Origin: Arsukibacterium indicum
GTDB lineage: Bacteria; Pseudomonadota; Gammaproteobacteria; Enterobacterales; Alteromonadaceae
Reading direction: 5' to 3'
DNA length: 64,000 nucleotides
Assembly (NCBI RefSeq): GCF_019100565.1
Contig: NZ_JAHRID010000001.1
Coordinates: forward strand, 558,001 to 622,000
Every line of letters begins with the position of its first letter. Position 1 is the first letter of the stretch. Under the pieces are notes generated by a model, which was not told the origin of the DNA, searched no databases, and saw only the letters and a program-made list of their open reading frames with translations. Made by a program: the position numbers and the translations under genes. Shown piece by piece: positions 1 to 8,409 of this stretch.

Positions 1-167
1 CCACCAAAAGAAGTAATGGTGGTAGTGGGCTGGGGCTGGCAATTGTCTATAACCTGGTAGCCAGTACCCTCGGAGGTGCTATAAGCGTCGATTCAACCCC
101 AGGGGTTGGCACCAGCTTTCGGTTGACCCTACCGCCAATTTGTCCCGCAGCAGCCGGCACTAAATGA
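1..167 (+). CDS. Sensor histidine kinase, C-terminal fragment (cut by window edge)
   Basis: The reading frame enters from the left edge and ends at the TGA at 165-167, leaving about 54 residues. It contains a GGSGLGLAIV block followed by GGAISVDSTPGVGTSFRLTLP, which are the G1/G2 boxes of the HATPase_c fold of two-component sensor kinases. This is the ATP-binding end of the kinase. The sensory and dimerisation parts lie outside the window, so neither the signal nor the partner regulator can be named. The short tail after the last strand suggests the protein ends here without a fused receiver domain. Confidence 0.85.
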   Translation, partial: TKRSNGGSGLGLAIVYNLVASTLGGAISVDSTPGVGTSFRLTLPPICPAAAGTK

Positions 168-251
168 TAATGCTGAACACTGCCAACATATTGCTTTATT
201 TGAATTTGAGCTGATGTAATCTGAGCTGGTGTTATTTGAAGAAGGAATATA

Positions 252-328
252 TGGCGGAGCGGACGGGACTCGAACCCGCGACCCCCGGCGTGACAGGCCG
301 GTATTCTAACCGACTGAACTACCGCTCC
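252..328 (-). tRNA. tRNA-Asp(GTC), copy 3 (distal)
   Basis: Read on the minus strand this is a complete 77-nt cloverleaf. It has a GGAGCGG acceptor arm, a CCTGTCACG anticodon loop with anticodon GUC, a GGTTCGAGTCC T-loop and an encoded 3' CCA. It is identical to the two copies beside it and differs little from E. coli tRNA-Asp as I recall it. It is the promoter-distal member of a three-gene array. Confidence 0.97.
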
Positions 329-344
329 GAAGAAGCAACAAAAT

Positions 345-421
345 TGGCGGAGCGGACGGGACTCGAACCCGCGACCCCCGGCGTGACAGGCCGGTATTCT
401 AACCGACTGAACTACCGCTCC
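345..421 (-). tRNA. tRNA-Asp(GTC), copy 2
   Basis: Middle copy of the tandem array, 77 nt with encoded CCA and anticodon GUC, identical over its whole length to the flanking copies. It is separated from each neighbour by the same 16-nt AT-rich spacer, giving an exact 93-bp repeat period. Confidence 0.97.
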
Positions 422-437
422 GAAGAAGCAACAAAAT

Positions 438-514
438 TGGCGGAGCGGACGGGACTCGAACCCGCGACCCCCGGCGTGACAGGCCGGTATTCTAACCGAC
501 TGAACTACCGCTCC
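438..514 (-). tRNA. tRNA-Asp(GTC), copy 1 (promoter-proximal)
   Basis: First gene of the array in transcription order (minus strand), 77 nt with encoded CCA and anticodon GUC. A good sigma-70 promoter lies about 50 bases upstream at 566-594, so the three tRNAs are probably made as one precursor. In E. coli a tRNA-Asp gene (aspV) also lies next to dnaQ, which matches the neighbourhood here. Confidence 0.97.
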
Positions 515-524
515 GCGCTAATTA

Positions 525-557
525 CACCAGACAATTTCATTTGGGTATCGTCTGGTG
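525..557 (-). other. Inverted repeat in the pre-tRNA leader
   Basis: CACCAGAC at 525-532 and GTCTGGTG at 550-557 form a perfect 8-bp inverted repeat with a 17-nt loop. It lies between the predicted tRNA promoter and the first tRNA-Asp, so it would fold in the 5' leader of the precursor. A role in processing is inference. Confidence 0.5.
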
Positions 558-565
558 CGGCGGGA

Positions 566-594
566 ATGATACGGATAAGGCCATAGCCCGTCAA
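566..594 (-). promoter_or_regulatory. Sigma-70 promoter of the tRNA-Asp array
   Basis: On the minus strand TTGACG (589-594) and TATCAT (566-571) are separated by exactly 17 bases, giving 5/6 matches to both consensus hexamers. The site sits just downstream of the TIGR03503 gene stop and points at the tRNAs. A GC-rich stretch follows the -10 element, as is usual for growth-rate-controlled stable RNA promoters. Confidence 0.7.
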
Positions 595-622
595 CTTCTT
601 TTTTGTCGCTTTTGGCTATTCC

Positions 623-2068
623 TTAATCATCCGGCAGGGAAAGATCCAGAATATCATCCAGATCGTTGTTTTTTTGTGCTTTTGTCTGCGCAGGCTCATT
701 TTTGGTACTACCAGCAGCCGCAGCAGATGGCTTGACACTGCCAGTTGCAGCAACTGTTTTGTTCCGCCAAAACAGCAAAGCAGCCGGCTTTTTACCACTC
801 ATAATAAACCAGATGGCAAGGCTTCCTGTGATCAGAATAAACACATTAATACCAATAACCAGTGCCCATGGAAATCCCGGATCAACTTCGGGTTCAACAG
901 GGCTTAGGTCAGCACGCATTTGTTCTGGTAACTGCTCCAGTTCGGGCGCGGCAAATGTTTGCTGATTTACCACAAAACTTAATTCCGGCATTGTTAACAT
1001 AAACTCGCGACCATCCTGCCAGTTGCCAAACACCGCAGTCTCAAGAATATAACTACCAAACCCTTTATTTAGCACAACCAGGGTATTATCAGGGTTTGCC
1101 TCGGCATTCAATGCGTACTGGTCAACACTGCCATCCGGATATCGAATTCGTCCCTGGATAAGCAAACTTGCCGCATCTACACCCGGCTCCGTTAAATTAA
1201 ATATTACCTGATGGCTGTCAGCTTCAGTTGCTGCCATAACAACTTCCGGGTTAATTGGTGCCGGCTTTAAAATAAGGGGCTCTTGCTCAATTTCCCGGGT
1301 ATAGAGTGCTGTACGGACAATATATTTGGGGGTCCATTGCCCCGCAACAAAGTCAAGTTTGAACTCACCGGTAAAAATACCGTCGCGGGCCCGCTCATCA
1401 AAACCGCGGCCATCATCTCTGAACGTGGCTACCTGAATAATACCGCGGCCAAAATTATCAAACTCTGCATTATTTGTGCTGATGAAAATGACTTCCAGCG
1501 TTAGCACTTCCCGAAAATCACGGGCATTTACCGTTGTATCGCCATTTAATAGCCGTGCAGTGACTTTGACGGTTTCCCCTACCATCAGATTGGCTGGCAG
1601 TGGGTCAACGTCAAGTTTAATATCAGTAAGCACCATAATCCGGCTTTCTGGCAGGATCCGGCCAATAGCTTGCCACGGCCCGGCCATAGGGTTATTAATT
1701 TCTATTAAGTCGTAGGTGGCGGCATCATGCCAGCGTATCTGATTTTCTTCTGCGGTATTAAAATGCAACTTACTGCCATCGGGCCTGACCAACACCACTG
1801 AGGCGCTGCCCGGGCGACGAAACAAAAGTAATGTAATGGTTTCAACTTCGCTGTCGATCCGAAAGCGATTTTCGAAAAAGGGGATCTGATTTTTAGTAGG
1901 TAAATCGCCCAGCAGGGCAAAACCTTCGGCCTGATCGCTGGCCTGCTCAGCGGTTAACGCCTGTTCTGCAGGCTCGCTGTCCTGACGAGCCTGTACCATT
2001 GCAGGCCAGAGCATGGCTGCAATGAGCACTACACACCACCATTGACCCCTTAGGTTCGCCACAGGCAA
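623..2068 (-). CDS. TIGR03503-family membrane-anchored protein
   Basis: A 481-residue protein with an N-terminal signal segment (about residues 10-27), a long extracytoplasmic beta-rich region, one transmembrane helix near residues 405-425 (ALVIGINVFILITG core) and a charged cytoplasmic tail ending in LDLSLPDD. Overall architecture and the PFFENRFRIDSEVETITLL stretch fit the TIGR03503 family, which I know mainly from Alteromonadales and Vibrionales and which has no assigned function. The start overlaps the end of dnaQ by 19 bases, so the two are probably translated from one transcript. The topology suggests an envelope sensor or scaffold; that is inference. Confidence 0.75.
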   Translation of the reverse strand: MPVANLRGQWWCVVLIAAMLWPAMVQARQDSEPAEQALTAEQASDQAEGFALLGDLPTKNQIPFFENRFRIDSEVETITLLLFRRPGSASVVLVRPDGSKLHFNTAEENQIRWHDAATYDLIEINNPMAGPWQAIGRILPESRIMVLTDIKLDVDPLPANLMVGETVKVTARLLNGDTTVNARDFREVLTLEVIFISTNNAEFDNFGRGIIQVATFRDDGRGFDERARDGIFTGEFKLDFVAGQWTPKYIVRTALYTREIEQEPLILKPAPINPEVVMAATEADSHQVIFNLTEPGVDAASLLIQGRIRYPDGSVDQYALNAEANPDNTLVVLNKGFGSYILETAVFGNWQDGREFMLTMPELSFVVNQQTFAAPELEQLPEQMRADLSPVEPEVDPGFPWALVIGINVFILITGSLAIWFIMSGKKPAALLFWRNKTVAATGSVKPSAAAAGSTKNEPAQTKAQKNNDLDDILDLSLPDD

Positions 2069-2754
2069 CTTCCTCCTTTTTTCTGAACCAAATCTAACCG
2101 GCTTTCATGGGCCTGAAGTTCATCGGCAGATGCCCTGATAACCTTTAATTTGTTGCTGCGGATCAAGGTTGTCTGCTCATTGTCTCCGGCTTCCCCCTGT
2201 TCCTGCTCTGCTGCCAGATTTAAACTGACCTGGCCACCTGTCATCAGCAAATAAACATCGGCCAGGATTTCAGCATCCAGTAAAGCACCGTGTAAGGTCC
2301 GATGACTGTTATTAATATCGTAACGACGGCACAATGCATCCAGATTGTTTTTCTGTCCCGGGTGCAGCTCCCGCGCTAGTTTAAGGGTATCGAGTACCGC
2401 ACAATACTCATGCACCGGCGGCAATGCGGGTCGAAGTCTGGCAAATTCATGGTCGATAAAACCCACGTCGAACGCGGCATTATGAATAACCAGCTCTGCG
2501 CCCTGAATGTAGTCAAAGAAGCTTTTGGCTATATCCCGAAACTTGGGCTCATTTGCCAGACGCTCATTGGTAATGCCATGTACTGCAATCGCTTCAGCTT
2601 CAATTTCCCGTTCAGGGTTAATATAAACATGGTAGTTATTGCCGGTAAAACGTCGGTTTACCAGTTCTACACAACCAATTTCGATAATACGGTGCCCTTC
2701 CCGCGGATTAATACCGGTGGTTTCGGTATCCAGAATGATTTGTCGCTTTGCCAT
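2050..2754 (-). CDS. dnaQ: DNA polymerase III epsilon subunit (3'-5' proofreading exonuclease)
   Basis: A 234-residue DEDDh exonuclease, slightly shorter than the E. coli protein. Motif Exo I is ILDTETTG with acidic ligands D9 and E11; the HxAxxD motif appears as HGALLDAE near residue 160. The enzyme proofreads within the Pol III core with alpha and theta. The gene is divergent from rnhA across a 66-base gap, an arrangement shared with E. coli and close relatives. The C-terminal tail (after about residue 190) is the alpha-binding segment in the family and is present here. Confidence 0.97.
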   Translation of the reverse strand: MAKRQIILDTETTGINPREGHRIIEIGCVELVNRRFTGNNYHVYINPEREIEAEAIAVHGITNERLANEPKFRDIAKSFFDYIQGAELVIHNAAFDVGFIDHEFARLRPALPPVHEYCAVLDTLKLARELHPGQKNNLDALCRRYDINNSHRTLHGALLDAEILADVYLLMTGGQVSLNLAAEQEQGEAGDNEQTTLIRSNKLKVIRASADELQAHESRLDLVQKKGGSCLWRT

Positions 2755-2820
2755 GATAGATTTCGCTTTTTACTGCAATTACGTTAGATTATACGCCGTT
2801 TTGGTTCGAGGAAAGGCTTT

Positions 2821-3291
2821 ATGCAGAAAAGTGTTGCGATCTATACCGACGGCTCCTGTCTCGGTAACCCCGGGCCCGGCGGTTACGGCGCTATTTTGGT
2901 GTACAACCAGCATCGCAAAGAGCTCAGTGGCGGCTATCGTCTTACCACCAATAACCGGATGGAACTGCTGGCCGCTATTATTGCCCTGGAGAGTTTAAAA
3001 TCCGCCTGCCAGGTCGATTTAACCACTGACAGTCAGTACGTGAGGCTGGGTATAATGCAATGGCTGGCAGGTTGGAAACGCAATAACTGGAAAACCAGCC
3101 AGAAGCAGCCGGTTAAAAATCAGGATTTATGGCAACGGTTAGACGCAGCTGCAGCAAGACATACTGTAAACTGGCACTGGGTGAAAGGCCATGCCGGCCA
3201 CCCAGAGAATGAACGTTGTGACGTTCTGGCCCGCAGCGCAGCTGAAGCCAAGCCAACCACAGTCGACCATGCGTTTGAAGCAAATAAATAA
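2821..3291 (+). CDS. rnhA: Ribonuclease HI
   Basis: A 156-residue type 1 RNase H that cleaves RNA in RNA-DNA hybrids. The four catalytic carboxylates are visible: YTDGSC (D10), NRMELLAA (E48), TTDSQYV (D70) and NERCDVLA (D134). Length matches the 155-residue E. coli enzyme. An AAAGG ribosome-binding site lies upstream of the ATG. It faces away from dnaQ and is followed by a large inverted-repeat element before the convergent peroxidase gene. Confidence 0.97.
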   Translation: MQKSVAIYTDGSCLGNPGPGGYGAILVYNQHRKELSGGYRLTTNNRMELLAAIIALESLKSACQVDLTTDSQYVRLGIMQWLAGWKRNNWKTSQKQPVKNQDLWQRLDAAAARHTVNWHWVKGHAGHPENERCDVLARSAAEAKPTTVDHAFEANK

Positions 3292-3354
3292 GAAGGTGGA
3301 TTTCAAAAAACGTACAAAGTTTTTATGCCACAAATTAACCGCAAGAATTGATTA

Positions 3355-3489
3355 GGCAACTGCGGCTGGTGCAAGGTCAGCTGCTTTAGCTACAACACTC
3401 GCTTTGGCCCATCACAGCAACTCGCTCGCGCTTACGCGCTCACTCAGACACTCTGTGATGTCCAAATCGAGGTTCTAGCCGCAGCTGCC
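3355..3489. repeat. 135-bp nested inverted-repeat element
   Basis: The outer arms are 13 bases, 3355-3367 and 3477-3489, complementary with one mismatch. A second pair lies inside: TTTGG..CATCACAG (3403-3417) against CTGTGATG..CCAAA (3453-3466). The core is GC-rich and itself partly palindromic (GCGCTTACGCGC). It fills the gap between convergent rnhA and the peroxidase gene and has no reading frame of note. It could be an intergenic repeat of the REP/MITE kind or a structured RNA or double terminator; I see no second copy in the window. Confidence 0.55.
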
Positions 3490-3504
3490 CCTCTGGTTAT
3501 GCAA

Positions 3505-4089
3505 TTATTCACCAGATTTAACTGTACTTTCACTACTGTTGTTCGCAGACAGCATCTTTTCCAATTCAGCAATAAAATCTTTGTCATCCGGTGCGGTGCG
3601 GCTGCCAAAATGCTTAACTGTCTGCTCATCGCTACTTACCAGATACTTATTAAAATTCCAGGACGGGGTTTCACCGGTTTTGGCAATTAACGCTTTAAAT
3701 ACCGGGTTCGCCTCATCACCTTTTACTTTGGTAGTGGTAAACATCGGAAACTTAACGCCATAAGTCAGATAACAAACTTCTGCTGTTTTTTCAGCATCAT
3801 CATATTCCTGCTTAAAACTGTCAGACGGGAAACCCAGCACCACTAAGCCTTTATCCTGATACTTCTGGTATAACGCTTCCAACCCTTCAAACTGCTTGGT
3901 AAAGCCACATTTACTGGCAGTATTGACGACCAGTACCGTTTTACCCTGATACTGTTCACACAAATCGACCGTTTCACGGGTATTTAGCTGTTGCATAGCA
4001 TGGCCCAGTATTTCACCACACTGGTTAGCCAGCACAGAAGTGGACATTAACGAGCCTGCTAACGCAGCGGCACCTAACCATTTATTCAT
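3505..4089 (-). CDS. Exported glutathione peroxidase-family thiol peroxidase
   Basis: The start at 4089 is preferred because a GGAGA ribosome-binding site sits 6 bases ahead; this gives 194 residues beginning with a signal peptide (MNKWLGAAALAGSLMSTSVLA). The Gpx fold is clear: NTASKCGFT carries the peroxidatic cysteine and SWNFNKYLV the Trp and Asn of the catalytic tetrad. The position normally held by Gln in an FPCNQF motif reads FPSDSF, a substitution also met in other proteobacterial members. The reductant is more likely thioredoxin-type than glutathione (inference). Single gene, convergent with rnhA. Confidence 0.85.
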   Translation of the reverse strand: MNKWLGAAALAGSLMSTSVLANQCGEILGHAMQQLNTRETVDLCEQYQGKTVLVVNTASKCGFTKQFEGLEALYQKYQDKGLVVLGFPSDSFKQEYDDAEKTAEVCYLTYGVKFPMFTTTKVKGDEANPVFKALIAKTGETPSWNFNKYLVSSDEQTVKHFGSRTAPDDKDFIAELEKMLSANNSSESTVKSGE

Positions 4090-4178
4090 TTTCATTCTCC
4101 GAAGACATGTTGGCATATACGCTAAGCTGTTACGTAAGCTTAGCCTAAACCGATCTGTGTCACAGTAACAGCGTGCGA

Positions 4179-6233
4179 TTAAAAACGATAAGTCAGTTTC
4201 AGGCGCAGTGTTCTGGGTTCTAATGGGTGAGAATGGCGGTCTTCGATGCCCTCTGCTGGTTCACCCGGCAGGCGCGAGGCGTAAAAGTAGTCAATGTCGT
4301 TATCATTGCTATCGAGCAGATTTAACAAATCAACGCCAAACTGCCACTGTCGCCAGGCATATTGATACCCTGCATTCAGCACCGTGGTTGCGGCAGAGCG
4401 TTGTTCATTGAAGCTATCTAACGTTCGTTTACCAAAATGCCGCAACCTTAGACTGGCTTGCCAGGGACGGTTTGCTTTATAAATTAACCCCATGCTGGCT
4501 ACCAGTGGCAGTGAGCCATCCACATAATTGCCCTCACCCTCCACGTTGCCGGTAAAACGGGAACGGGTCAGGGCCAACTCAGCATCCAAACTCCAGTTGC
4601 TGCCCAGCCAGTAATAGGCAGCCAGTTCAACGCCAAAACGTTTACTGCCCCTGTTCGGCTCATTTGTACCGGCATCGCCAACGTAAAGTAGCTCAGAATC
4701 AAGCTCAAGATACCAGATTGCCAGGGAGGCATTAAAAGCAGTGTAATCAAAAAAGCGTAAGCCAAGTTCTGCACCGTCAGATTTTACCAGTAAATCGACC
4801 GGCTCTACTGCTTCCAGGGTAAGCGGATCGGCAACTGTGGTAGCGCCACGGGCATCATTTGAATGAAAACCCTGACCGGTATTAAGATACGCCTGCCAGT
4901 TTGGCGAAAACTGATAACTGATACCTGCCTTCAGCGACAGAATATCGTCAGACGCATTGCCAGAGTTGGCTGTTGTTAACGCACTGTCGACGGACGCATC
5001 CATATAGTCGTAACGCAAACCCAGATGTGCAGTCCAGTCGGCATTAAGCTGAATATCTGACTGGCTGAAAACACCCACAGAACCCTGCTCAACCATATCG
5101 CTTCGCACAGTATTTAAACGTTGCCGGGCACGAGTGTTGTAAAGCCCTACCTCACCAATATCGTCATAACGTAACTGCACACCAACAACATGCTCTATAG
5201 CAAACTGACCAACCCGGTGATGCCAGTGATGGCTTAACTGACCACCGAAAATCTGCCGTTTGTCGACTTGTTGAAACTGATCGCCATTAACCGGATCTGT
5301 CAGAAAATAGGTGAAGTTAGACCATAAATCCATCTCAGAATCAATCAGATAAGCATTCGCCTGCCAGGCATCGCTGTACCAGCTTGTCGACAAACTGTAG
5401 CGACTACTCTGGCCGCCGACGGTGGTATCAAGTGAACCCAGTCTGGCAATCTGACCGCTGGCCACAGCACGGCCAGGGATCTGATCAGCGGCGTTCCAGC
5501 TGTTATCGTATGCCATTGCCGTTACCGAAAGCTGTCCAATACCCAATGGCTGGCTGTAACGCGCCAAAGCATTTACCTTCTGAACATCTTCTTTAATGTC
5601 CGTCCAGGGGCCGTCATATTCCTGCAGCTCACCTGCCAGCAGCACGTTGCCGTTGCCCTGTTTACTGCTGCCTTTAGCCATTAACCGACGAAAATTGTCC
5701 TGGCCAACACTGAGCATTATATCTGTGGGTGTACGGTTCTGAATACTGAACCGGGCTGAACCTGCAGCGGAAAAATCACCATCGTACGCCTGATAAGCTC
5801 CTTTTTGATAAGCAATCTGACTGATCAGCTCAGGCATAATAAAACTTAAATCGGTATAGCCCTGGCCATGACCATGGCTTCGCATATTAATTGGCATGCC
5901 ATCGATACTGGTGCTGAAGTCGGTGCCATGATCAAGATTAAAGCCCCTCAGAAAATACTGGTTTGCTTTACCACTACCGCTATGCTGAGTTACCACCATA
6001 CCAGGAATGAACTCCAGCACTTCGCCAGTGCGAAGTAATGGGCGGTCACTTATCTCTGCGTCACCAATTACGCCTTCGGAGGCAGAACTTGCCTGGCCGA
6101 GTAAATCGGTTTGCCGGCCCTTAATCGTAATTTGCTCCATCATATGAGCCGACAGCGGATCTGCTGCAAGCCCCACCGGTAAGCAGCCTAAAACGAAGGC
6201 GCTGGCAAGCAGGCGGTATCGATAGTTGTTCAT
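4179..6233 (-). CDS. TonB-dependent outer-membrane receptor of the ECF/DUF4331 locus
   Basis: A 684-residue receptor with a signal peptide (cleavage after about residue 23), a TonB-box-like segment (EQITIKGRQ), a plug domain to about residue 170 and a 22-strand-type barrel ending in aromatic RLKLTYRF. The plug contains a histidine-rich loop, MRSHGHGQGYTD, near residue 117, suggestive of metal contact (inference). It is the last gene of the operon that begins with the DUF4331 gene and follows the preceding gene by 22 bases with an AGGA ribosome-binding site. The substrate is not evident. It is not BtuB-like; the window's BtuB is at 21118-22995. Confidence 0.85.
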   Translation of the reverse strand: MNNYRYRLLASAFVLGCLPVGLAADPLSAHMMEQITIKGRQTDLLGQASSASEGVIGDAEISDRPLLRTGEVLEFIPGMVVTQHSGSGKANQYFLRGFNLDHGTDFSTSIDGMPINMRSHGHGQGYTDLSFIMPELISQIAYQKGAYQAYDGDFSAAGSARFSIQNRTPTDIMLSVGQDNFRRLMAKGSSKQGNGNVLLAGELQEYDGPWTDIKEDVQKVNALARYSQPLGIGQLSVTAMAYDNSWNAADQIPGRAVASGQIARLGSLDTTVGGQSSRYSLSTSWYSDAWQANAYLIDSEMDLWSNFTYFLTDPVNGDQFQQVDKRQIFGGQLSHHWHHRVGQFAIEHVVGVQLRYDDIGEVGLYNTRARQRLNTVRSDMVEQGSVGVFSQSDIQLNADWTAHLGLRYDYMDASVDSALTTANSGNASDDILSLKAGISYQFSPNWQAYLNTGQGFHSNDARGATTVADPLTLEAVEPVDLLVKSDGAELGLRFFDYTAFNASLAIWYLELDSELLYVGDAGTNEPNRGSKRFGVELAAYYWLGSNWSLDAELALTRSRFTGNVEGEGNYVDGSLPLVASMGLIYKANRPWQASLRLRHFGKRTLDSFNEQRSAATTVLNAGYQYAWRQWQFGVDLLNLLDSNDNDIDYFYASRLPGEPAEGIEDRHSHPLEPRTLRLKLTYRF

Positions 6234-6255
6234 GGATTATCCTGTTACTTAAATT

Positions 6256-6762
6256 TTAGTTTAGCGGAAAGGTGTCTGAGTCAGCAGAGAGCACGCCATT
6301 GGCTGCCTCTCCGGGTACCTGCCATGACAACAACAGTTTATGGCTGGGTTCACTGGCAAATAATGCCCGGTAACTGACTTGCCAATCGGTGGCACTGTCA
6401 CAATTCACCGTAACAGCAAGCACTAAATAATGATCACGCTGAAGTTGCTGTAACTGCCAGTTACCGGCCGGTGCTGGCTCAAGCAGACAAGGCGAACCAG
6501 CACTGCTGAAGGCCAGATGTTCATTTAAATAGGTGTTAAGCGCCGGTGCACTGTCTATCACCTGCTGCCAGGACACCTGGTGGCTGTTATCTGCGGTAAT
6601 CAGCCTGGCCTGAGCCAGATCATGTAGCGCCACTTTCCACAGTAAAACCGGCTGACTGTTAACCACTTTCACATCCATGTAAGCGGTACTGAATTTATGG
6701 GCGCACACATGTAGTGATACGGTCAGGCAGGCTATAGCTGCTATCAGCTTACTGTTTTTCAT
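6256..6762 (-). CDS. Stand-alone HupE/UreJ-type N-terminal periplasmic domain
   Basis: A 168-residue secreted protein with a signal peptide (residues 1-21, ending VCA) and then HKFSTAYMDV. The body resembles the extracytoplasmic N-terminal domain that precedes the membrane part of many gammaproteobacterial HupE/UreJ_2 proteins: an LxDLA segment, a central C..L..Y..L pattern and a VSYRALFASEPSHKLLL stretch. Those proteins continue into six or so membrane helices; this one stops at a clean TAA, and the next gene's ribosome-binding site follows at once. Its start overlaps the TPR gene stop by 4 bases (ATGA). The HupE relation is from memory of the family. Confidence 0.6.
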   Translation of the reverse strand: MKNSKLIAAIACLTVSLHVCAHKFSTAYMDVKVVNSQPVLLWKVALHDLAQARLITADNSHQVSWQQVIDSAPALNTYLNEHLAFSSAGSPCLLEPAPAGNWQLQQLQRDHYLVLAVTVNCDSATDWQVSYRALFASEPSHKLLLSWQVPGEAANGVLSADSDTFPLN

Positions 6763-7859
6763 TTATCCGCTTCCGTTATTTGATTTGCTTTTGCCAGTGC
6801 CCGGATGCTTTGCTCCAACAGCGCAAGGTCGTCAGGCTCTTTAGCACTTTGATAGTTCAGTTTCGCCCAATACAATGCCGCTGCGGCATCCGGTTCAATA
6901 TGTAAAAAATAATGCGCCAGATCAGCGGCATGATCGCTGTCACCACGGGCTACCCGAACCGCAACCCGCTGCGTCAGCTCAGTAGCAAAAGTGAGCGCCT
7001 GAGCGTTGTCATGCGCCAAGGTTAATTGCTGCCCGGCCCTGACAAGCCTGACCAGCAAGCTGTCAGCTATGCCAAAATTCTGCTGCAAAGCTGCCAACTT
7101 ATCGAACACCAGGGCGGCGTCTCCGAGCTGCAGGCTTAAATCAGCCCATTTCAGCCACAAACTGGTTGGCGCTTGCGACAAAACCGGGGATAGCCACTGC
7201 TGCGCAACCTCAATTTTGCCCAATTGTTCAGCCTGCTCAGCTAAAATACCCCTAACCCATATTTCAATGGCTAATGGCATGGTAGCCTGACGTTTAAAAA
7301 GGTTCAGCAGCGCCGGATAACTGGTTGCCCAGTTACCTTTACGCCCGGCAACTTCATAACTGCAAACGGACAATAAAAATAAATCTTGCTGCCATAACCT
7401 TGCACACGCTTGTTGCGCAGCGTCATGCTCGGCTATTGCAAGATAAATTCTTGCTGCCATCAGGCTGGCCGTGACATGTTGTGGCTCTTTTTTAAAAACC
7501 GCATCCAACGTTTTAAGCGCAGCCTGGAACTGATGCTGCTGCTGCTGAATATCGGCTATCAACAATTGATATTGAAGCAAACCGGTATATGGTTTATTCA
7601 GGCTATCAAGTAATTGCTCAGCTTCGTGGAACCAGGCATCAAATCCCGGTTTACGTGCCCCCTGTAAGTACAAAGCACTGAGTTCCAGAACCGTGTTTTG
7701 GTCAGGTTCATTAGCTAACAATGAGGTAAACTCTGCCATTTCAGCGGTTAATGGCAATGGTGCGGCTAATGCTAATTTATCAGTCGCCGCCGGCTGATAC
7801 ACGTTTGCCTGCACGTGCAGGCAAAGCATAAACGCAAAAAAAACAAAGTATTTTTTCAT
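6759..7859 (-). CDS. Exported tetratricopeptide-repeat protein
   Basis: A 366-residue helical protein with a signal peptide (MKKYFVFFAFMLCLHVQA). From about residue 45 to 350 it is made of TPR-like helix pairs, for example QFQAALKTLDAVFKKEPQHVTASLMAARIYLAIAEHDAA in its centre (two adjoining repeats). It is probably periplasmic and a protein-protein scaffold. It is the third gene of the DUF4331 operon and overlaps the next gene by 4 bases, so the two are translationally coupled. No enzymatic motif is visible. Confidence 0.75.
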   Translation of the reverse strand: MKKYFVFFAFMLCLHVQANVYQPAATDKLALAAPLPLTAEMAEFTSLLANEPDQNTVLELSALYLQGARKPGFDAWFHEAEQLLDSLNKPYTGLLQYQLLIADIQQQQHQFQAALKTLDAVFKKEPQHVTASLMAARIYLAIAEHDAAQQACARLWQQDLFLLSVCSYEVAGRKGNWATSYPALLNLFKRQATMPLAIEIWVRGILAEQAEQLGKIEVAQQWLSPVLSQAPTSLWLKWADLSLQLGDAALVFDKLAALQQNFGIADSLLVRLVRAGQQLTLAHDNAQALTFATELTQRVAVRVARGDSDHAADLAHYFLHIEPDAAAALYWAKLNYQSAKEPDDLALLEQSIRALAKANQITEADK

Positions 7860-7904
7860 AGACTGGTTAAAAAAGGGACGTTAACCGCCCCGCTTTATTT
7901 CCTG

Positions 7905-8399
7905 TTATAAGCCTTGCAGCAGATCGGCATAATCAGCTTCAGACATGGCATCCATAGTAAACTCACGACCATTAACCGGTAACGGCGCAGCATCAGCTTC
8001 CTGAGCAAACGCAGAACGGCTGTAATTCAGAAATGAGACTACCGCCACCTGTATATCGATACTTACCATGCTTTCAACGAAGTTTTTACCGTCGGTAATT
8101 TGTACCCTGAAACTATCAGTACCGGTAAATTCCGCAGGCGGTGTGTAAACAAAATCACCATTACGCTGCAGTACCACTGAGCCACTGACGGCTTCTGACA
8201 ACAAATTAAAACTTATCTGATCACCGTCAGGATCACTTGCAGTCAGTCTATCGGAAATAGCTACATCCGTTTCAGTGACAAAACTGGTTCCCTGAAACTG
8301 TGGCGGCGAATTTGGTTCATCATCGCTGCTACTGTTACAGGCTGATAAGCCGGTCATAACAGCTAATGTCACCGCTGTTTTCAATATTATGCTTTTCAT
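7905..8399 (-). CDS. Lipoprotein with cadherin/VCBS-type Ig-like domain
   Basis: A 164-residue protein with a lipoprotein signal peptide ending in the lipobox LSAC (Cys21). A single tandem-cadherin/Ig-like domain runs from about residue 30 to 118, with the hallmark ASDPDGDQISF and FTGTDSFRVQITDG segments. The C-terminal 45 residues (after SRSAFAQEADAAP) are not part of the domain and have no family I recognise. It lies 10 bases downstream of the DUF4331 gene. It would be anchored to a membrane facing the periplasm or the surface. Confidence 0.75.
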   Translation of the reverse strand: MKSIILKTAVTLAVMTGLSACNSSSDDEPNSPPQFQGTSFVTETDVAISDRLTASDPDGDQISFNLLSEAVSGSVVLQRNGDFVYTPPAEFTGTDSFRVQITDGKNFVESMVSIDIQVAVVSFLNYSRSAFAQEADAAPLPVNGREFTMDAMSEADYADLLQGL

Positions 8400-8409
8400 G
8401 TCGACCTCC

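Noticed and set aside
252-514. Regular 93-bp repeats that could be taken for a CRISPR array
   Set aside because: The repeated unit is a complete tRNA gene with an identical spacer, whereas CRISPR spacers differ.
236-586. A 116-codon frame with three repeats of AERTGLEPATPGVTGRYSN on the plus strand
   Set aside because: It is the antisense translation of the three tRNA-Asp genes. This is a well-known spurious protein type in databases and not a gene.
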